Below, in pieces: positions 8,383 through 17,638 of a DNA stretch of 57,954 bases (the stretch's first letter is position 1; each line of letters begins with the position of its first letter). Made by a program: the position numbers and the translations under genes. The DNA is from Bacteroidia bacterium (lineage in GTDB: Bacteria; Bacteroidota; Bacteroidia; Cytophagales; Cyclobacteriaceae): positions 1 to 57,954 of the forward strand of contig JAUIAO010000040.1 in NCBI GenBank assembly GCA_030425425.1, written 5' to 3'. The notes under the pieces were generated by a model that saw only the letters and a program-made list of their open reading frames with translations, was not told the DNA's origin and did not search any database.

Positions 8383-9393
8383 TCACTCTTCATCTGCTCC
8401 AGCGCTTTCCTTTGTACTAGTATTGAATTCCCGCAGAAATCTTCCAGAAGCTTTATCATAAAGTTTTATAATTCCTCCTTCCATGATGGTATAAACATAT
8501 GGTTGACCTTCAAGTATACTCGCAGAAAGCACCCTTGGTAGAAAGAAAAAAGGTGGCGGAGCAAGGCTATAGCTAATGGAACTATCGCCAATAGATTGAA
8601 AAGTAACACCAGATACCAACATATCCTCCACGACTTCAGGGTACTCGTCATAAACCTTAAATTCCTTCAATAATTCGAGGCGTTTCATGTCCCACAATTG
8701 ACCAGTTTCATTCCCGAAACCTCCAGAATTGTTTTTCCAGTTTAAGCAACATTCCTCGAAACCTCCAGCATAATAGCTGTCCTGGCTTGAAGAATAGGTA
8801 ATCAAAAACTTGCCATCTTTTGATTCAGTATAATGGGTAAAATATTTTTCCTTTGGTTGGAGGAAAGCTACCGAATCTCCATTTGCTGAGTTGTACAAAT
8901 GATACCCCTTACTAGATTTTGCAATGGTAACTTTGGTGTCCATTAGTTGTGAGACAATGAACTCGTCAGTAAGTTCAAAAGTCACTTCATTATCAGACAG
9001 CCTAACAATCTGAGTTTTTACACATTCACCTTCATACTGTTTTGGGCTAAATCCACTAGTTTTGATACAAGGAAAACTGACTTTTCTGACTTCATACAAT
9101 GGAATACCTACCTGAGATTCCTCCTTTTGACGGTCTAAAGCAGTAACATCCAATCCCAATTCATTCAAAATATTCTCCGCTTCGGTAAGCTGACCTGTAA
9201 AATGATGCAGCACTTTTCCAGTAGGGATCTCCCAAAAGACAAACTCTTTATCAGCTCTGGTCACCAGGATATTCGACTGCTCAAGAACAAACAATGTATC
9301 TATCTCAGCTGAGTCCACATTTTGCACTTCTTCCTGTGCATATGTGAACCTCAATGAGACACTAAACAATAAAACTAGAATTGAAATTTTCAT
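8383..9393 (-). CDS. Secreted propeller-like protein
   Basis: The 336-residue product opens with a signal peptide (MKISILVLLFSVSLRFTYAQ). Recurrent short blades such as VFWEIPTGKVLHHF, YHLYNSANGD, KFLITYSSSQDSY, GQLWDMKRLELLKEF and IKLYDKASGRFLREF resemble WD40/quinoprotein-like beta-propeller strands, though no full WD40 signature is present. It also has several cysteines (SFPCIKT, GECVK, EECC). It lies 16 bp downstream of the membrane-protein gene at 9410..9862 and upstream of another propeller protein, so the three form one unit. I infer a protein-binding role outside the cytoplasm. Confidence 0.72.
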   Translation of the reverse strand: MKISILVLLFSVSLRFTYAQEEVQNVDSAEIDTLFVLEQSNILVTRADKEFVFWEIPTGKVLHHFTGQLTEAENILNELGLDVTALDRQKEESQVGIPLYEVRKVSFPCIKTSGFSPKQYEGECVKTQIVRLSDNEVTFELTDEFIVSQLMDTKVTIAKSSKGYHLYNSANGDSVAFLQPKEKYFTHYTESKDGKFLITYSSSQDSYYAGGFEECCLNWKNNSGGFGNETGQLWDMKRLELLKEFKVYDEYPEVVEDMLVSGVTFQSIGDSSISYSLAPPPFFFLPRVLSASILEGQPYVYTIMEGGIIKLYDKASGRFLREFNTSTKESAGADEE

Positions 9394-9409
9394 TGATTCT
9401 GTGCTTTAG

Positions 9410-9862
9410 TTATAATAAGGCGGAAAGGATTAACAAAATGATCAGGACAATAGCTATCACCTTGATCAGCTTGTATGCTTTGTTGACGATGAGAGCCAGG
9501 ATTCCTCCGGCAAAAAAGGCGGCAACCCAATCCTCAGTGGTACCCAAGGTATAGAATCCTCCAATGACAAAGGCTGCAAATGTTAATAAGTTTTTAAAGC
9601 CAGAAGAGCTGGAAGAAGCAGTACTGGAGGAAGTTGCTGTTGGTTTCGAATAAGTATTATTCGTTGGTCGATAGCTTTCATTATTCCTTCGACTTTGCTC
9701 CTGCTGTCTTTTTCTTTCAGCCTCATGATAAGATATCTGCTGCTGATACAGTTGCTCCTGAGCTATAGCCGTTTGTCTTTTACTTTCCCAGTCAGCGGCG
9801 TTTTGCGTTCCATACTGATAAGGATTTTCGTGCTGGTGCGAGTGGTGATCTGGTGTGTACAT
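9410..9862 (-). CDS. Small Q/S-rich two-TM membrane protein
   Basis: 150 residues, the longest intact member of the three-copy family in this window. It has NPYQYGTQNAADWESKRQT, a YHEAERKRQQEQ helix, a Ser/Thr-rich linker (about 70-90), then FAAFVIGGFYTLG, DWVAAFFAGG and a second hydrophobic helix ending ILLILSALL. Gln/Arg-rich soluble N-terminus plus C-terminal helical hairpin suggests a membrane-anchored adaptor. It heads the unit 9862 to 6526 and carries promoter element a upstream. No known family recognised. Confidence 0.8.
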   Translation of the reverse strand: MYTPDHHSHQHENPYQYGTQNAADWESKRQTAIAQEQLYQQQISYHEAERKRQQEQSRRNNESYRPTNNTYSKPTATSSSTASSSSSGFKNLLTFAAFVIGGFYTLGTTEDWVAAFFAGGILALIVNKAYKLIKVIAIVLIILLILSALL

Positions 9863-9890
9863 GATAGTTAAATTTTGGTTTGTTTATCAT

Positions 9891-9915
9891 GTATTCCAGA
9901 TTTAGAAAAGTGTCA
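9891..9915 (-). promoter_or_regulatory. TGACAC-N12-GGAATAC promoter element (a)
   Basis: Minus-strand TGACAC at 9910-9915, 12 bases, GGAATAC, about 29 bp before the ATG at 9862. The sequence around it is nearly identical to elements b and c, which precede paralogs of the same gene, so these three are not independent copies. Confidence 0.75.
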
Positions 9916-9959
9916 TGAAAAAAATCCAATTCCTATACACATTATACCTTCCTTCTTCA

Positions 9960-12563
9960 CTAATTAATAAAATTTCCTTGTCTGTCAATTTTCTTATAGG
10001 CATTTTTCGTCTGTACATTAGCTATGCCTTTTTCAAATCTCTCAGCATATTCAAATTTGTATGGAATTACAAGTTCCCCTTTAGTATTTATATACCCCCA
10101 TTTATTATCCTTCTTAACAGGTGCGAGGCCTTCATTAAACTCGTCAACGTAATCAAATTGAACAGGAATAGCTAGAACTCCTTTGTCATTAACATACCCA
10201 TATTTGGTAACTGTATTTCTATAAGACCCTGTTTCTATTCCCACTGCCAAAAGTCCATCATTAAAATTTCTACCATAAAATTTATAATTACCACGATGTA
10301 CTATTCCATCATAATGAAATGGAACAACTACATTCCCTTGAATATCTAACACTCCAATCTTATCATTCTTATTTACAGCTATACAAGTACCATCTCGGAA
10401 ATAATAAATTTTCTTATAATTAAATGGTATGATTATTCGATTTAAAGAATCCAAAACTCCATATAAATCATTTTTATCAACTATAACTAAACCGTTTTTT
10501 TGAAATCCCCTTCCATGTTCGTATTCGCAAGGAATAACTTCGAGCCCCGCAGTATTTATGTAACCTATCTTTTCGTCAAGACATACCTGTGCAAACCCAT
10601 TCTTAAAACTCCAGGTCCACACACCGTCACCATCATATTTAAATTCTGTGATTGCAATACCATTTTTGTTAATAAAACCGTATTTATCATTTAGAAGCAC
10701 TTGAGCTCTATTTTCGCTAAAGTTAAGGGCATATTCATATTGCGGCTTGATTTTTATTTCACCTGTCTTATCTAGATAACCCCACTTTTGTTCAATTTCA
10801 AAACGAGCTAAACCTTCACTAAATGGACCTAAATTTTCGTAAACTGGAGCGATAATTTCTTTTCCTTGATTGTCGACTGCTCCAAATAAACCATTTTTTT
10901 TCACAGTCCTCACACCTTCTGATTCTACAAGAATTTCGTCATATTTTCTTTTTAGCTCTTCATCTGAAACTGAGTTTAATTTATTCTGAATCCGTTTAAT
11001 ACTAATGGCAGCAAGGTCTATGAAGCGCCCTTCAGGATAATCATCTAGATATCTATTATACGCACTAATTGAATTGACTTCAGCAGAAGTAGCCCAGGCC
11101 ATACTATCAGCTTCCATATACTCGATAGTATCAAAAGCTAATGCTGTGTACTCGCCTTCCTCGAATTCCTCAAGATAAGATTGGTAACCGGAAATGGAAT
11201 TCAAATCGGTGGCTTTTATCCATGCAAGTGAGTCTTTCACTTTCTTGGCTCTTTCCATAGCTAATGTAGCATATTCACTTTCAGGATACTCTGACAGGAA
11301 GCTATCATAAGCCTCAAGAGTGTTTTCTGATAAAGTATTCTCCCATGCTTTTTTCTCTACTTGCAATTTTCTCTGTTGCTCATTCCAAACATAATATCCC
11401 GTAATACCTAGAATAACAACCAGAAGAGCAACCAGCACTGGCCAAAGCTTCGGTTTTTTCGGGGTTTCGGGAATTTGTGGCTCAACTTGTGGTTGTTGAG
11501 GAGGTATTGTTTCTGGTTTCCCTTGCTCACTATCCGATTCCTCTGTCGGGATATGAACAGTTTCCTGCTCATTGATTTCATCCTTCAGGTCAACATTTAC
11601 AGGATTATTGTCTTCCGAAGTAGAATCATCAATTGGTTCTAGTTCTGTTTCCTCTTGCTTTTCTTCAGGTGCTGGTGTATCAGGTATTTCCAATGGCCCA
11701 AATCCATTCATCAGATCGATCAGATCTTCGGCCGAGTTTATCCTGTCCTGTGCATTTTTAACCAGGCAGTTTTGAATAAGCGCATGATATCGGTCAGCAA
11801 TTCCTTCAAGTGATAGGTCATCATTCACGATAGCATCCCTCACCAATTCAAAATCTTTAGTATCCTCTCCAAAGGGGAGTTTGCCTGCCAGCATCCAATA
11901 GGCAATTACCCCAACAGACCAAAGATCCGTTCTGAAGCTCAACTCTCCATTTAATCCATAAGTCTTTTTGAAAAACTGCTCTGGAGCCATGTAATGAGGA
12001 GTACCAATTCCGGCAGTATAAGACTGCTCTATAGACACTTCATTGATCACATCGCGGCTGATCCCAAAGTCGGTGATCTTGATCACGGGTTGCTGTCTAC
12101 GATCTTTGGAGATCAGGATGTTTCCCGGTTTCAGGTCTCGATGAATAATCCCCTGGCTGTGCAAATACTTCACGCCATCCAGTATCTGAGCGATCAGCAA
12201 TTCAACGGTTTGCTGATCCGGTTTAGTACTCATAAAGTCCTTCAAAGAACCTCCCGGAGCATACTCCATGATGATGACCGGGTATTTGGATTCCCGCCCC
12301 AGGGCATCATGATGATGGATGTAACTGAGGTCATGAAACTTGATTAGATGGGTATGGGTCAGCCCATCTACGTTTTTAAATTCTCGCTCCAAAGAATATT
12401 TGTCCATTCCTGTAGATGCGGAGGAGCCTTTACTGATGGATTCTTTATAGATTTTCAAAACTACATATTTGCCTTTGCGGTTTTTGGCTTTGAAGATTTC
12501 TGCAAAGCCTCCCTCAGCTATTTTGTCTTTATCCGGATCCCAGGTGTATTGGTCTAGTTGCAT
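9960..12563 (-). CDS. Ser/Thr kinase with TM helix, repeat stalk and WG-repeat sensor
   Basis: An 867-residue receptor-like kinase. Residues 1-275 form the kinase: AEGGFAEIFKA loop, K37 in VVLKIY, HRDLKPGN, DFGISRD, MAPEQF. A Pro/Glu-rich linker leads to one membrane helix (about 372-392). Three repeats of the YDSFLSEYPESEYA type follow (about 400-510), then eight WG repeats plus a partial ninth to the C-terminus (for example KWGYLDKTGEI, KIGVLDIQGN, KWGYINTKGEL). The sensor part should be periplasmic. It shares its kinase part and starting codons closely with 12629..14884, so the pair arose by duplication. It follows that kinase by 65 bp on the same strand. Confidence 0.93.
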   Translation of the reverse strand: MQLDQYTWDPDKDKIAEGGFAEIFKAKNRKGKYVVLKIYKESISKGSSASTGMDKYSLEREFKNVDGLTHTHLIKFHDLSYIHHHDALGRESKYPVIIMEYAPGGSLKDFMSTKPDQQTVELLIAQILDGVKYLHSQGIIHRDLKPGNILISKDRRQQPVIKITDFGISRDVINEVSIEQSYTAGIGTPHYMAPEQFFKKTYGLNGELSFRTDLWSVGVIAYWMLAGKLPFGEDTKDFELVRDAIVNDDLSLEGIADRYHALIQNCLVKNAQDRINSAEDLIDLMNGFGPLEIPDTPAPEEKQEETELEPIDDSTSEDNNPVNVDLKDEINEQETVHIPTEESDSEQGKPETIPPQQPQVEPQIPETPKKPKLWPVLVALLVVILGITGYYVWNEQQRKLQVEKKAWENTLSENTLEAYDSFLSEYPESEYATLAMERAKKVKDSLAWIKATDLNSISGYQSYLEEFEEGEYTALAFDTIEYMEADSMAWATSAEVNSISAYNRYLDDYPEGRFIDLAAISIKRIQNKLNSVSDEELKRKYDEILVESEGVRTVKKNGLFGAVDNQGKEIIAPVYENLGPFSEGLARFEIEQKWGYLDKTGEIKIKPQYEYALNFSENRAQVLLNDKYGFINKNGIAITEFKYDGDGVWTWSFKNGFAQVCLDEKIGYINTAGLEVIPCEYEHGRGFQKNGLVIVDKNDLYGVLDSLNRIIIPFNYKKIYYFRDGTCIAVNKNDKIGVLDIQGNVVVPFHYDGIVHRGNYKFYGRNFNDGLLAVGIETGSYRNTVTKYGYVNDKGVLAIPVQFDYVDEFNEGLAPVKKDNKWGYINTKGELVIPYKFEYAERFEKGIANVQTKNAYKKIDRQGNFIN

Positions 12564-12628
12564 GGTATTAATTCACTGAAATTTTGTAAATGTATTTAGA
12601 GGTCCTTGCCTAATGATCTATCATTTGG

Positions 12629-14884
12629 TTATAGTTCTTCAACCACATTTCCTTTTTTATCAATAATCATTTTTTGATCTCCCTGCCAGACCACAGCTTT
12701 GCCGTCTTCAAATTGATTGGCTCTATCATAGATATGAGGAATAATTATACTGCTAGTTTTGGTATAATATCCCCATTTTCCATCAAGCTTCGCCGCGATA
12801 ATACCTTCGGAACATTCTTCCATTTCTTCATACTTGAATGGAAGTATACAATCTCGATTCGTTGCTATAAGACCATACTTATCGGTGAATTTTTGCACTA
12901 CAGCTACATCTTCATTAAACGCTCTTGCTGTTTTAAATTCAGGTTTAATCTCTACTAATCCAAACTGATTAATGTATCCCCATTTATTCTTTTTTTGGAA
13001 AGGTATAAATGAGTCTTTATTTCCTGATATCTCCTTTATTGTGTCCTTTGAATACTCTCCAAAGCGCTCGTAGTTCCACTTTTTTATTCTAATTAATGCT
13101 ATAATATCTAAGAATGTAATAATTAATAAAGTAGGATATAAAATTGAAAAATTACGATTACCGTCAATAATCATTGCAAAAGTGACAACAACAACAAAAA
13201 TGAGCCAAAGTAAGCGAAAAATGCCTAATAAGGCATCTCCCCCATACAGCATGTTTGATCCAAAAAAACCATTAAAAATGACTTTGATCAACACATTTTT
13301 TGGATCAAACAACTTATTTGTTATATACTCCAACTTAATCTTAGCAAAATTTGGATATAATTCGTGTATTTTATGAAACCTATCTGCATCAAACCAACTT
13401 CTGGTTAACCCAGAGTAATATTCAGGGTATTTATTTAATATTTGGAATAATGCCAGTTTGTTAAATTTCTTAGATCTATTTAACGACGTTATTGAGTCTA
13501 TTAAAACCCATGTTACTTTAACAACAAATATTGTCGCTAAGAAATATGGTAAAATTAGAAAGAGAAACTCATAAGGATCTATTTTGTTGAAGTCAAATTT
13601 CTTGTATTCAGTTGAAGTTAAAATTGTTACTAGCAATAGAAACGGGATTGCAGGAAACCCAAAAATCTTAGTAATTGCGGTGACTTTCTCTTTTGTCCTG
13701 AATCTATCCAAAGCAAATACACCTCCGAAAAGCGCAAGAAAGAAATAATTGATTGGTTTGATAAATGGATGAAATCGTAGTTTATCCATCATTTTACCAT
13801 CTACATCTGAGAGTAGTTCTTCCAGATCTTCAGAGGTATCATTAGGAAACCAGTCTTTCTTTTCTGAGATGAACCGATTTTTGTATTTTATCAGTTCAAC
13901 ATCCTCCGGTTCATCTTTAACCGCTTTGGTTTCGGGAACAAGTTGCTCATGGGTGACAATGGTTGAGCTATTATTTTCGGGGATTATTTGAGTGTCTTCT
14001 TGTGCTATTTCATCGGATGTAATCCAATCAACCTTCAGTAGTTCTAAAATCGTAATTCTGTCCTTTGCATGTTTTTGGAAACAACCAGAGAGTGCTTTTT
14101 GATGGTTTACACTCAATCCTGACAGGTCTGGTTCTTTATCGGTAATATCTTCTCTTATTAATTCATGATCTTTAGTACCATTTCCAAAAGGTAGTTTACC
14201 CGTTAAAAGTCTATAAATAATAACACCTATAGCCCAAACATCGCATTCGACACCTATTTCCTGATTTGAGCCAAAAGTTTTCTTAAAAAATTGCTCGGGA
14301 GCCATGTAATGTGGTGTGCCAACTCCTTCTGTAAAGGATTGCTCAATTTTTTGTTCTTGCAGTATATCCTTACTAATGCCAAAATCGGTGATTTTAGCTA
14401 CTGGACGACCATTCCTGCTCTTGGTAATCAGTACATTGCCGGGTTTGAGATCTCTATGTATTATTCCCTCTTCATGTAGATAACTTACTCCAAGGATGAT
14501 TTCGTGAATGAGTTTAGCAATCACTTCATCAGAAGGATTGGTATTCATAAAGTCCATTAAAGTACCTTCGGTTGCATATTCCATCACCAGAGCAGGGTAA
14601 CTAGAGTCTCGACCCATTGCATCACGGCTGTGCATATAACGCAGCCCAAAATACGAAATCAGGTTAGTGTGTGAGAGACCGTCAGTTTTTAGAAATTCCT
14701 CTTCTAATGAATATTTTTTGTGGCCGGTAGCTCCTTGAGTTCCTTTCGCTATGGCTTCCTTGTAGATTTTGAGTGCTACTGTTCTGCTTTGATGATATTC
14801 ATCTTTCGCCTTGAAGACTTCAGCAAAGGAGCCTTCTGCTATTTTGTCTTTTTCCGGATCCCAGGTATATTGGTCTAGTTGCAT
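12629..14884 (-). CDS. Polytopic Ser/Thr kinase with C-terminal WG repeats
   Basis: 751 residues. The kinase domain (1-290) shows AEGSFAEVFKA, K39 in VALKIY, HRDLKPGN, DFGISKD and MAPEQFF. A linker with EDLEELLSDVDG precedes a membrane region with at least four hydrophobic segments (about 375-600), among them FFLALFGGVFALD and FLFLILPYFLATIFVV. The C-terminal 120 residues hold three WG repeats (KWGYINQFG, KYGLIATNRD, KWGYYTKTS). Depending on the number of helices these repeats could face either side of the membrane. The gene shares 5' sequence with 9960..12563. It is transcribed after 14939..15385, probably from promoter element g. Confidence 0.92.
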   Translation of the reverse strand: MQLDQYTWDPEKDKIAEGSFAEVFKAKDEYHQSRTVALKIYKEAIAKGTQGATGHKKYSLEEEFLKTDGLSHTNLISYFGLRYMHSRDAMGRDSSYPALVMEYATEGTLMDFMNTNPSDEVIAKLIHEIILGVSYLHEEGIIHRDLKPGNVLITKSRNGRPVAKITDFGISKDILQEQKIEQSFTEGVGTPHYMAPEQFFKKTFGSNQEIGVECDVWAIGVIIYRLLTGKLPFGNGTKDHELIREDITDKEPDLSGLSVNHQKALSGCFQKHAKDRITILELLKVDWITSDEIAQEDTQIIPENNSSTIVTHEQLVPETKAVKDEPEDVELIKYKNRFISEKKDWFPNDTSEDLEELLSDVDGKMMDKLRFHPFIKPINYFFLALFGGVFALDRFRTKEKVTAITKIFGFPAIPFLLLVTILTSTEYKKFDFNKIDPYEFLFLILPYFLATIFVVKVTWVLIDSITSLNRSKKFNKLALFQILNKYPEYYSGLTRSWFDADRFHKIHELYPNFAKIKLEYITNKLFDPKNVLIKVIFNGFFGSNMLYGGDALLGIFRLLWLIFVVVVTFAMIIDGNRNFSILYPTLLIITFLDIIALIRIKKWNYERFGEYSKDTIKEISGNKDSFIPFQKKNKWGYINQFGLVEIKPEFKTARAFNEDVAVVQKFTDKYGLIATNRDCILPFKYEEMEECSEGIIAAKLDGKWGYYTKTSSIIIPHIYDRANQFEDGKAVVWQGDQKMIIDKKGNVVEEL

Positions 14885-14938
14885 GTCGGTGATTGTTTAA
14901 ATAGATTATTAGACAGATGACAATAAAAGTAATTTAAA

Positions 14939-15385
14939 TCAGCCAATTGCCATTTTATATTGCGTAATGTTTTCTGAGTCAAAGGAAAATTTAGATTGCC
15001 GCTCAATACTCATTGTTTTACTGTTTTTATTCTCTTTAACATATGTTATGAGTAAATATGTCTCCGCACTCTGATTAGAACTTGCATGATCAACTCTAAA
15101 GGTGTTTTCATCTATAATATGCATTGGAATGACTTTACCATTTAAGGTCATGATAAAGAAGTCAGTCTGAACATCTGAATTCAAGCTTATGAGGAAAGCA
15201 CCGCCATTGTCAAGCTTTAATTTTTTGACATCTATCAGACGGTTTTCAAAATGAATTGGGTTTTCGAATAGTGTCAATACGTCATGTTCGAAGCTGAGGA
15301 TATTGATTTTTTCATAAAAACTGAGTCCACCCAGTATAGTGCTGAAAGGAATGTTAGATGCAGGTTGTTGAGTGTGAATTTTCAT
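14939..15385 (-). CDS. Small protein of unknown function before two kinases
   Basis: 148 residues from the ATG at 15385 (MKIHTQQPASNIPFSTILGG). A frame upstream to 15427 would overlap promoter element g, so the shorter start is preferred. There is no signal peptide or membrane helix; the sequence looks beta-rich (VLTLFENPIHFENRLIDV, GGAFLISLNSDVQ). No family recognised. Being first in the unit with the kinases at 12629 and 9960, it may be a cytoplasmic substrate or partner; this is inferred from position. Confidence 0.65.
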   Translation of the reverse strand: MKIHTQQPASNIPFSTILGGLSFYEKINILSFEHDVLTLFENPIHFENRLIDVKKLKLDNGGAFLISLNSDVQTDFFIMTLNGKVIPMHIIDENTFRVDHASSNQSAETYLLITYVKENKNSKTMSIERQSKFSFDSENITQYKMAIG

Positions 15386-15407
15386 AGTTAGGTATTTTTT
15401 TGTTATT

Positions 15408-15433
15408 TGATACCTTGGAGTCATCAAGTGTCA
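15408..15433 (-). promoter_or_regulatory. TGACAC-N13-GGTATCA promoter element (g)
   Basis: Minus-strand TGACAC (15428-15433), 13 bases, GGTATCA, 23 bp upstream of the ATG at 15385. It probably drives the two-kinase unit. Its position argues for the 15385 start over the longer frame. Confidence 0.72.
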
Positions 15434-15462
15434 CTATGAATCGTTAAAAAAAAGTTGTTTAA

Positions 15463-16074
15463 ATGAAAATAATACTCATTTTCTTTTTGATAATGCTACA
15501 CCAAGCAGGATATTGCCAATATAGCGTCTTAGATAAATCAGGTAGGAAGCCTAACTGGGTAGAGTGGTCTAGGGGCAGGGACTTTGTTGAGGTTGAGAAA
15601 TCAAGAGAGTTTAATATTAAAGAGACAAGCTACTTGTTAGTAGTGCACACTTCTGAGCCCATCACTTTCACGTTGGATGATGTAAGGACATTGAATCAGT
15701 TGCATGCTGGGCTCGATTTTTTTTCAAAATTAAACCTGGAGATAGAAAATAAACAACTGAGTGAGGGAATACACAAACGAATTGAGATTATAAAATCGGA
15801 TGCTCCATTTTTACAAGCGAGGTTAGAAAGAAGTGTGACAAGAATGGGAGAAAAGGAGGTTGAAGTCTTTATGCGGAATGAAAAACTTACAATTCCCTTA
15901 AGATTTTTCGGGGTTAAACAGCTAGATGAATATTGGGAAAAAGTGAAGGATAATGAATCAAGCAAAGAATACTTGCAACTTTACATACTATATTCAATAT
16001 CAAAATCTGAGTTTGAAAATTGGAAAGAACAATTGATAGAGGGGAAGTTTGATTCACTGAGGTTGGGGAATTAA
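15463..16074 (+). CDS. Secreted protein of unknown function
   Basis: 203 residues with a signal peptide (MKIILIFFLIMLHQAGYCQ). The mature part is alpha-rich and charged (a VRTLNQLHAGLDFFSKLNLE helix, an EWEKVKDNESS-like region, closing KSEFENWKEQLIEGKFD). No family recognised. It diverges from 14939..15385 and its last four bases overlap the end of the convergent gene 16071..17483. I see no copy of the island promoter element in front of it. Confidence 0.7.
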   Translation: MKIILIFFLIMLHQAGYCQYSVLDKSGRKPNWVEWSRGRDFVEVEKSREFNIKETSYLLVVHTSEPITFTLDDVRTLNQLHAGLDFFSKLNLEIENKQLSEGIHKRIEIIKSDAPFLQARLERSVTRMGEKEVEVFMRNEKLTIPLRFFGVKQLDEYWEKVKDNESSKEYLQLYILYSISKSEFENWKEQLIEGKFDSLRLGN

Positions 16075-17483
16075 AATCCGCTGCTTTCCAAACTAGTTAT
16101 ATCACATGTCTCCTGAAATATATTTCCCAGGTAATCCATGTAAATATCTCCACATTTCCTGACTCGTTGCCCAGTCGGATTTCCCGTTATGCCGTCATAA
16201 AGTTTAATAAATTTTAAAGGGAAATTTGCGTTTTTCCCAGACGTATAAGTTGTCAAAAGTTTATTGAACCTTGATGGACTGACCGCAAGCTGGCAGGAGC
16301 TGTAATATTGATCATCATATGTGTCTTGAGTAGTTTCCATAGAATTTATGTAAGAGCTTTTTTCAAGTAGTGCAATTAGTTCGAGAAAATTACCGTGTGC
16401 TATACGAGTGGTTCTATTTTTGGATTTTAATAGTTGATTAAATTCAATGTTGTAAGCTTGGATTTCTTGATTGTCCATAGCGGAGAATGTCAATGTTTCT
16501 GATTTAATTGACTTTCTGGATTCAGAAATCCAATTCTGGATAATCTTTTTTTGCCAAAGCATAGAGTCTGAAGAAATAGAAAGATCTATGTTATGATGAT
16601 TTAGGGTAGTATTTATTGTGTTTTCAGTTATTCGGTATATGCAACTAGTTTCAAAAGATTTCAATCGATAACTTTCGTTTTCGATTTTCAATTTTAACAG
16701 GATATCAAGTGCTAAAATGAGTGATTTGAAATACGCTAAATTTTCTGTTACATTTTTATCAACAAATGTCCCCGTAGAATTTATTAGAATATCCTCATCT
16801 AATGGTTTTTGACCATTAATTTTAGTGGTATTGTTGATTCTTGATGAAAAAAAGTCATAAAGATCATTCTTTAACAAATCAAAAGTAAGGCTGTCTTCTT
16901 TGAAGTTTGACAGGAACAATTCCAGATTTTGAGCCATCTCCAGATATTTTAGTTGAAACTCACTTTTCGTTTCCAATCGTGTGTTTATTTCAATTAGATC
17001 GAAATCCTCAGGAATAGAATGGTATGAACCTATGATTTTAAGAGACCTGTCATCGACAAAGAAATATTGTATTAATGAAGAAGAATTGTTAATTATAAAT
17101 TTGACAGAAAAAACGTAAACTAATCTAGTGTCTGGTGATTGGAGGAAGTAGTCATTTAGTATCAATTCTTCTCTTGTTACATTAATAACAATTTCTTCAG
17201 TGAGGATTTCTGTCAATATTTGATAGAGTAATTTTCTTGAGTTGTCTTCAAAGCTTGCAGCCAAATTTTCTGATGTCTCCCAATAATCTGACAGAATTGC
17301 TCGATATTTCTGATCTCCGAGACTATATCTATTTAAATATTCACAGTATTGTTTCACATGCTCCCTAGCTCTCAGTTGATTGATATAAGAAAAGTCCTGA
17401 GCGGATAAACTAAAGAACAGCAATAGAAAATTAATACTCAAAAGGATGTATCTGTAATTAATTTTTAATCTCATTTTTTTCAA
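16071..17483 (-). CDS. Secreted sensor with the shared N-terminal domain
   Basis: 470 residues with an N-terminal hydrophobic signal (YILLSINFLLLFFSLSAQ). Residues about 30-190 share landmarks with the proteins at 2002..3063 and 6526..8148: LNRYSLGD, a WETSENL motif and IPEDFDLIEIN. A second region (about 200-340) repeats a similar arrangement (LFLSNFKEDSLTFDLLKNDL). The C-terminal part has GKNANFPLKFIKLYDG and two cysteines but no WG or WD40 repeats, so it is a third C-terminal version of the family. It converges on 15463..16074 and diverges from the operon starting at 17639. Confidence 0.72.
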   Translation of the reverse strand: MKKMRLKINYRYILLSINFLLLFFSLSAQDFSYINQLRAREHVKQYCEYLNRYSLGDQKYRAILSDYWETSENLAASFEDNSRKLLYQILTEILTEEIVINVTREELILNDYFLQSPDTRLVYVFSVKFIINNSSSLIQYFFVDDRSLKIIGSYHSIPEDFDLIEINTRLETKSEFQLKYLEMAQNLELFLSNFKEDSLTFDLLKNDLYDFFSSRINNTTKINGQKPLDEDILINSTGTFVDKNVTENLAYFKSLILALDILLKLKIENESYRLKSFETSCIYRITENTINTTLNHHNIDLSISSDSMLWQKKIIQNWISESRKSIKSETLTFSAMDNQEIQAYNIEFNQLLKSKNRTTRIAHGNFLELIALLEKSSYINSMETTQDTYDDQYYSSCQLAVSPSRFNKLLTTYTSGKNANFPLKFIKLYDGITGNPTGQRVRKCGDIYMDYLGNIFQETCDITSLESSGF

Positions 17484-17532
17484 GATGTACTATTGAATCG
17501 AAATATTTTTTAAGAAATCCATAAAAAATTCA

Positions 17533-17557
17533 TGACACTCAGGAATTAATGGTATTC
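17533..17557 (+). promoter_or_regulatory. TGACAC-N12-GGTATTC promoter element (h)
   Basis: Plus-strand TGACAC (17533-17538), 12 bases, GGTATTC (17551-17557), 82 bp upstream of the M48 protease start. The unit it precedes contains the ECF sigma gene at 21713..22258, consistent with autoregulation. Confidence 0.75.
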
Positions 17558-17638
17558 AAGGTTTAGAAACACCCAGTTAATTCCTATTTTACTAAAATTA
17601 TCAATTTCGAGTGATAAAGCTATAAACTAATTCATGTC

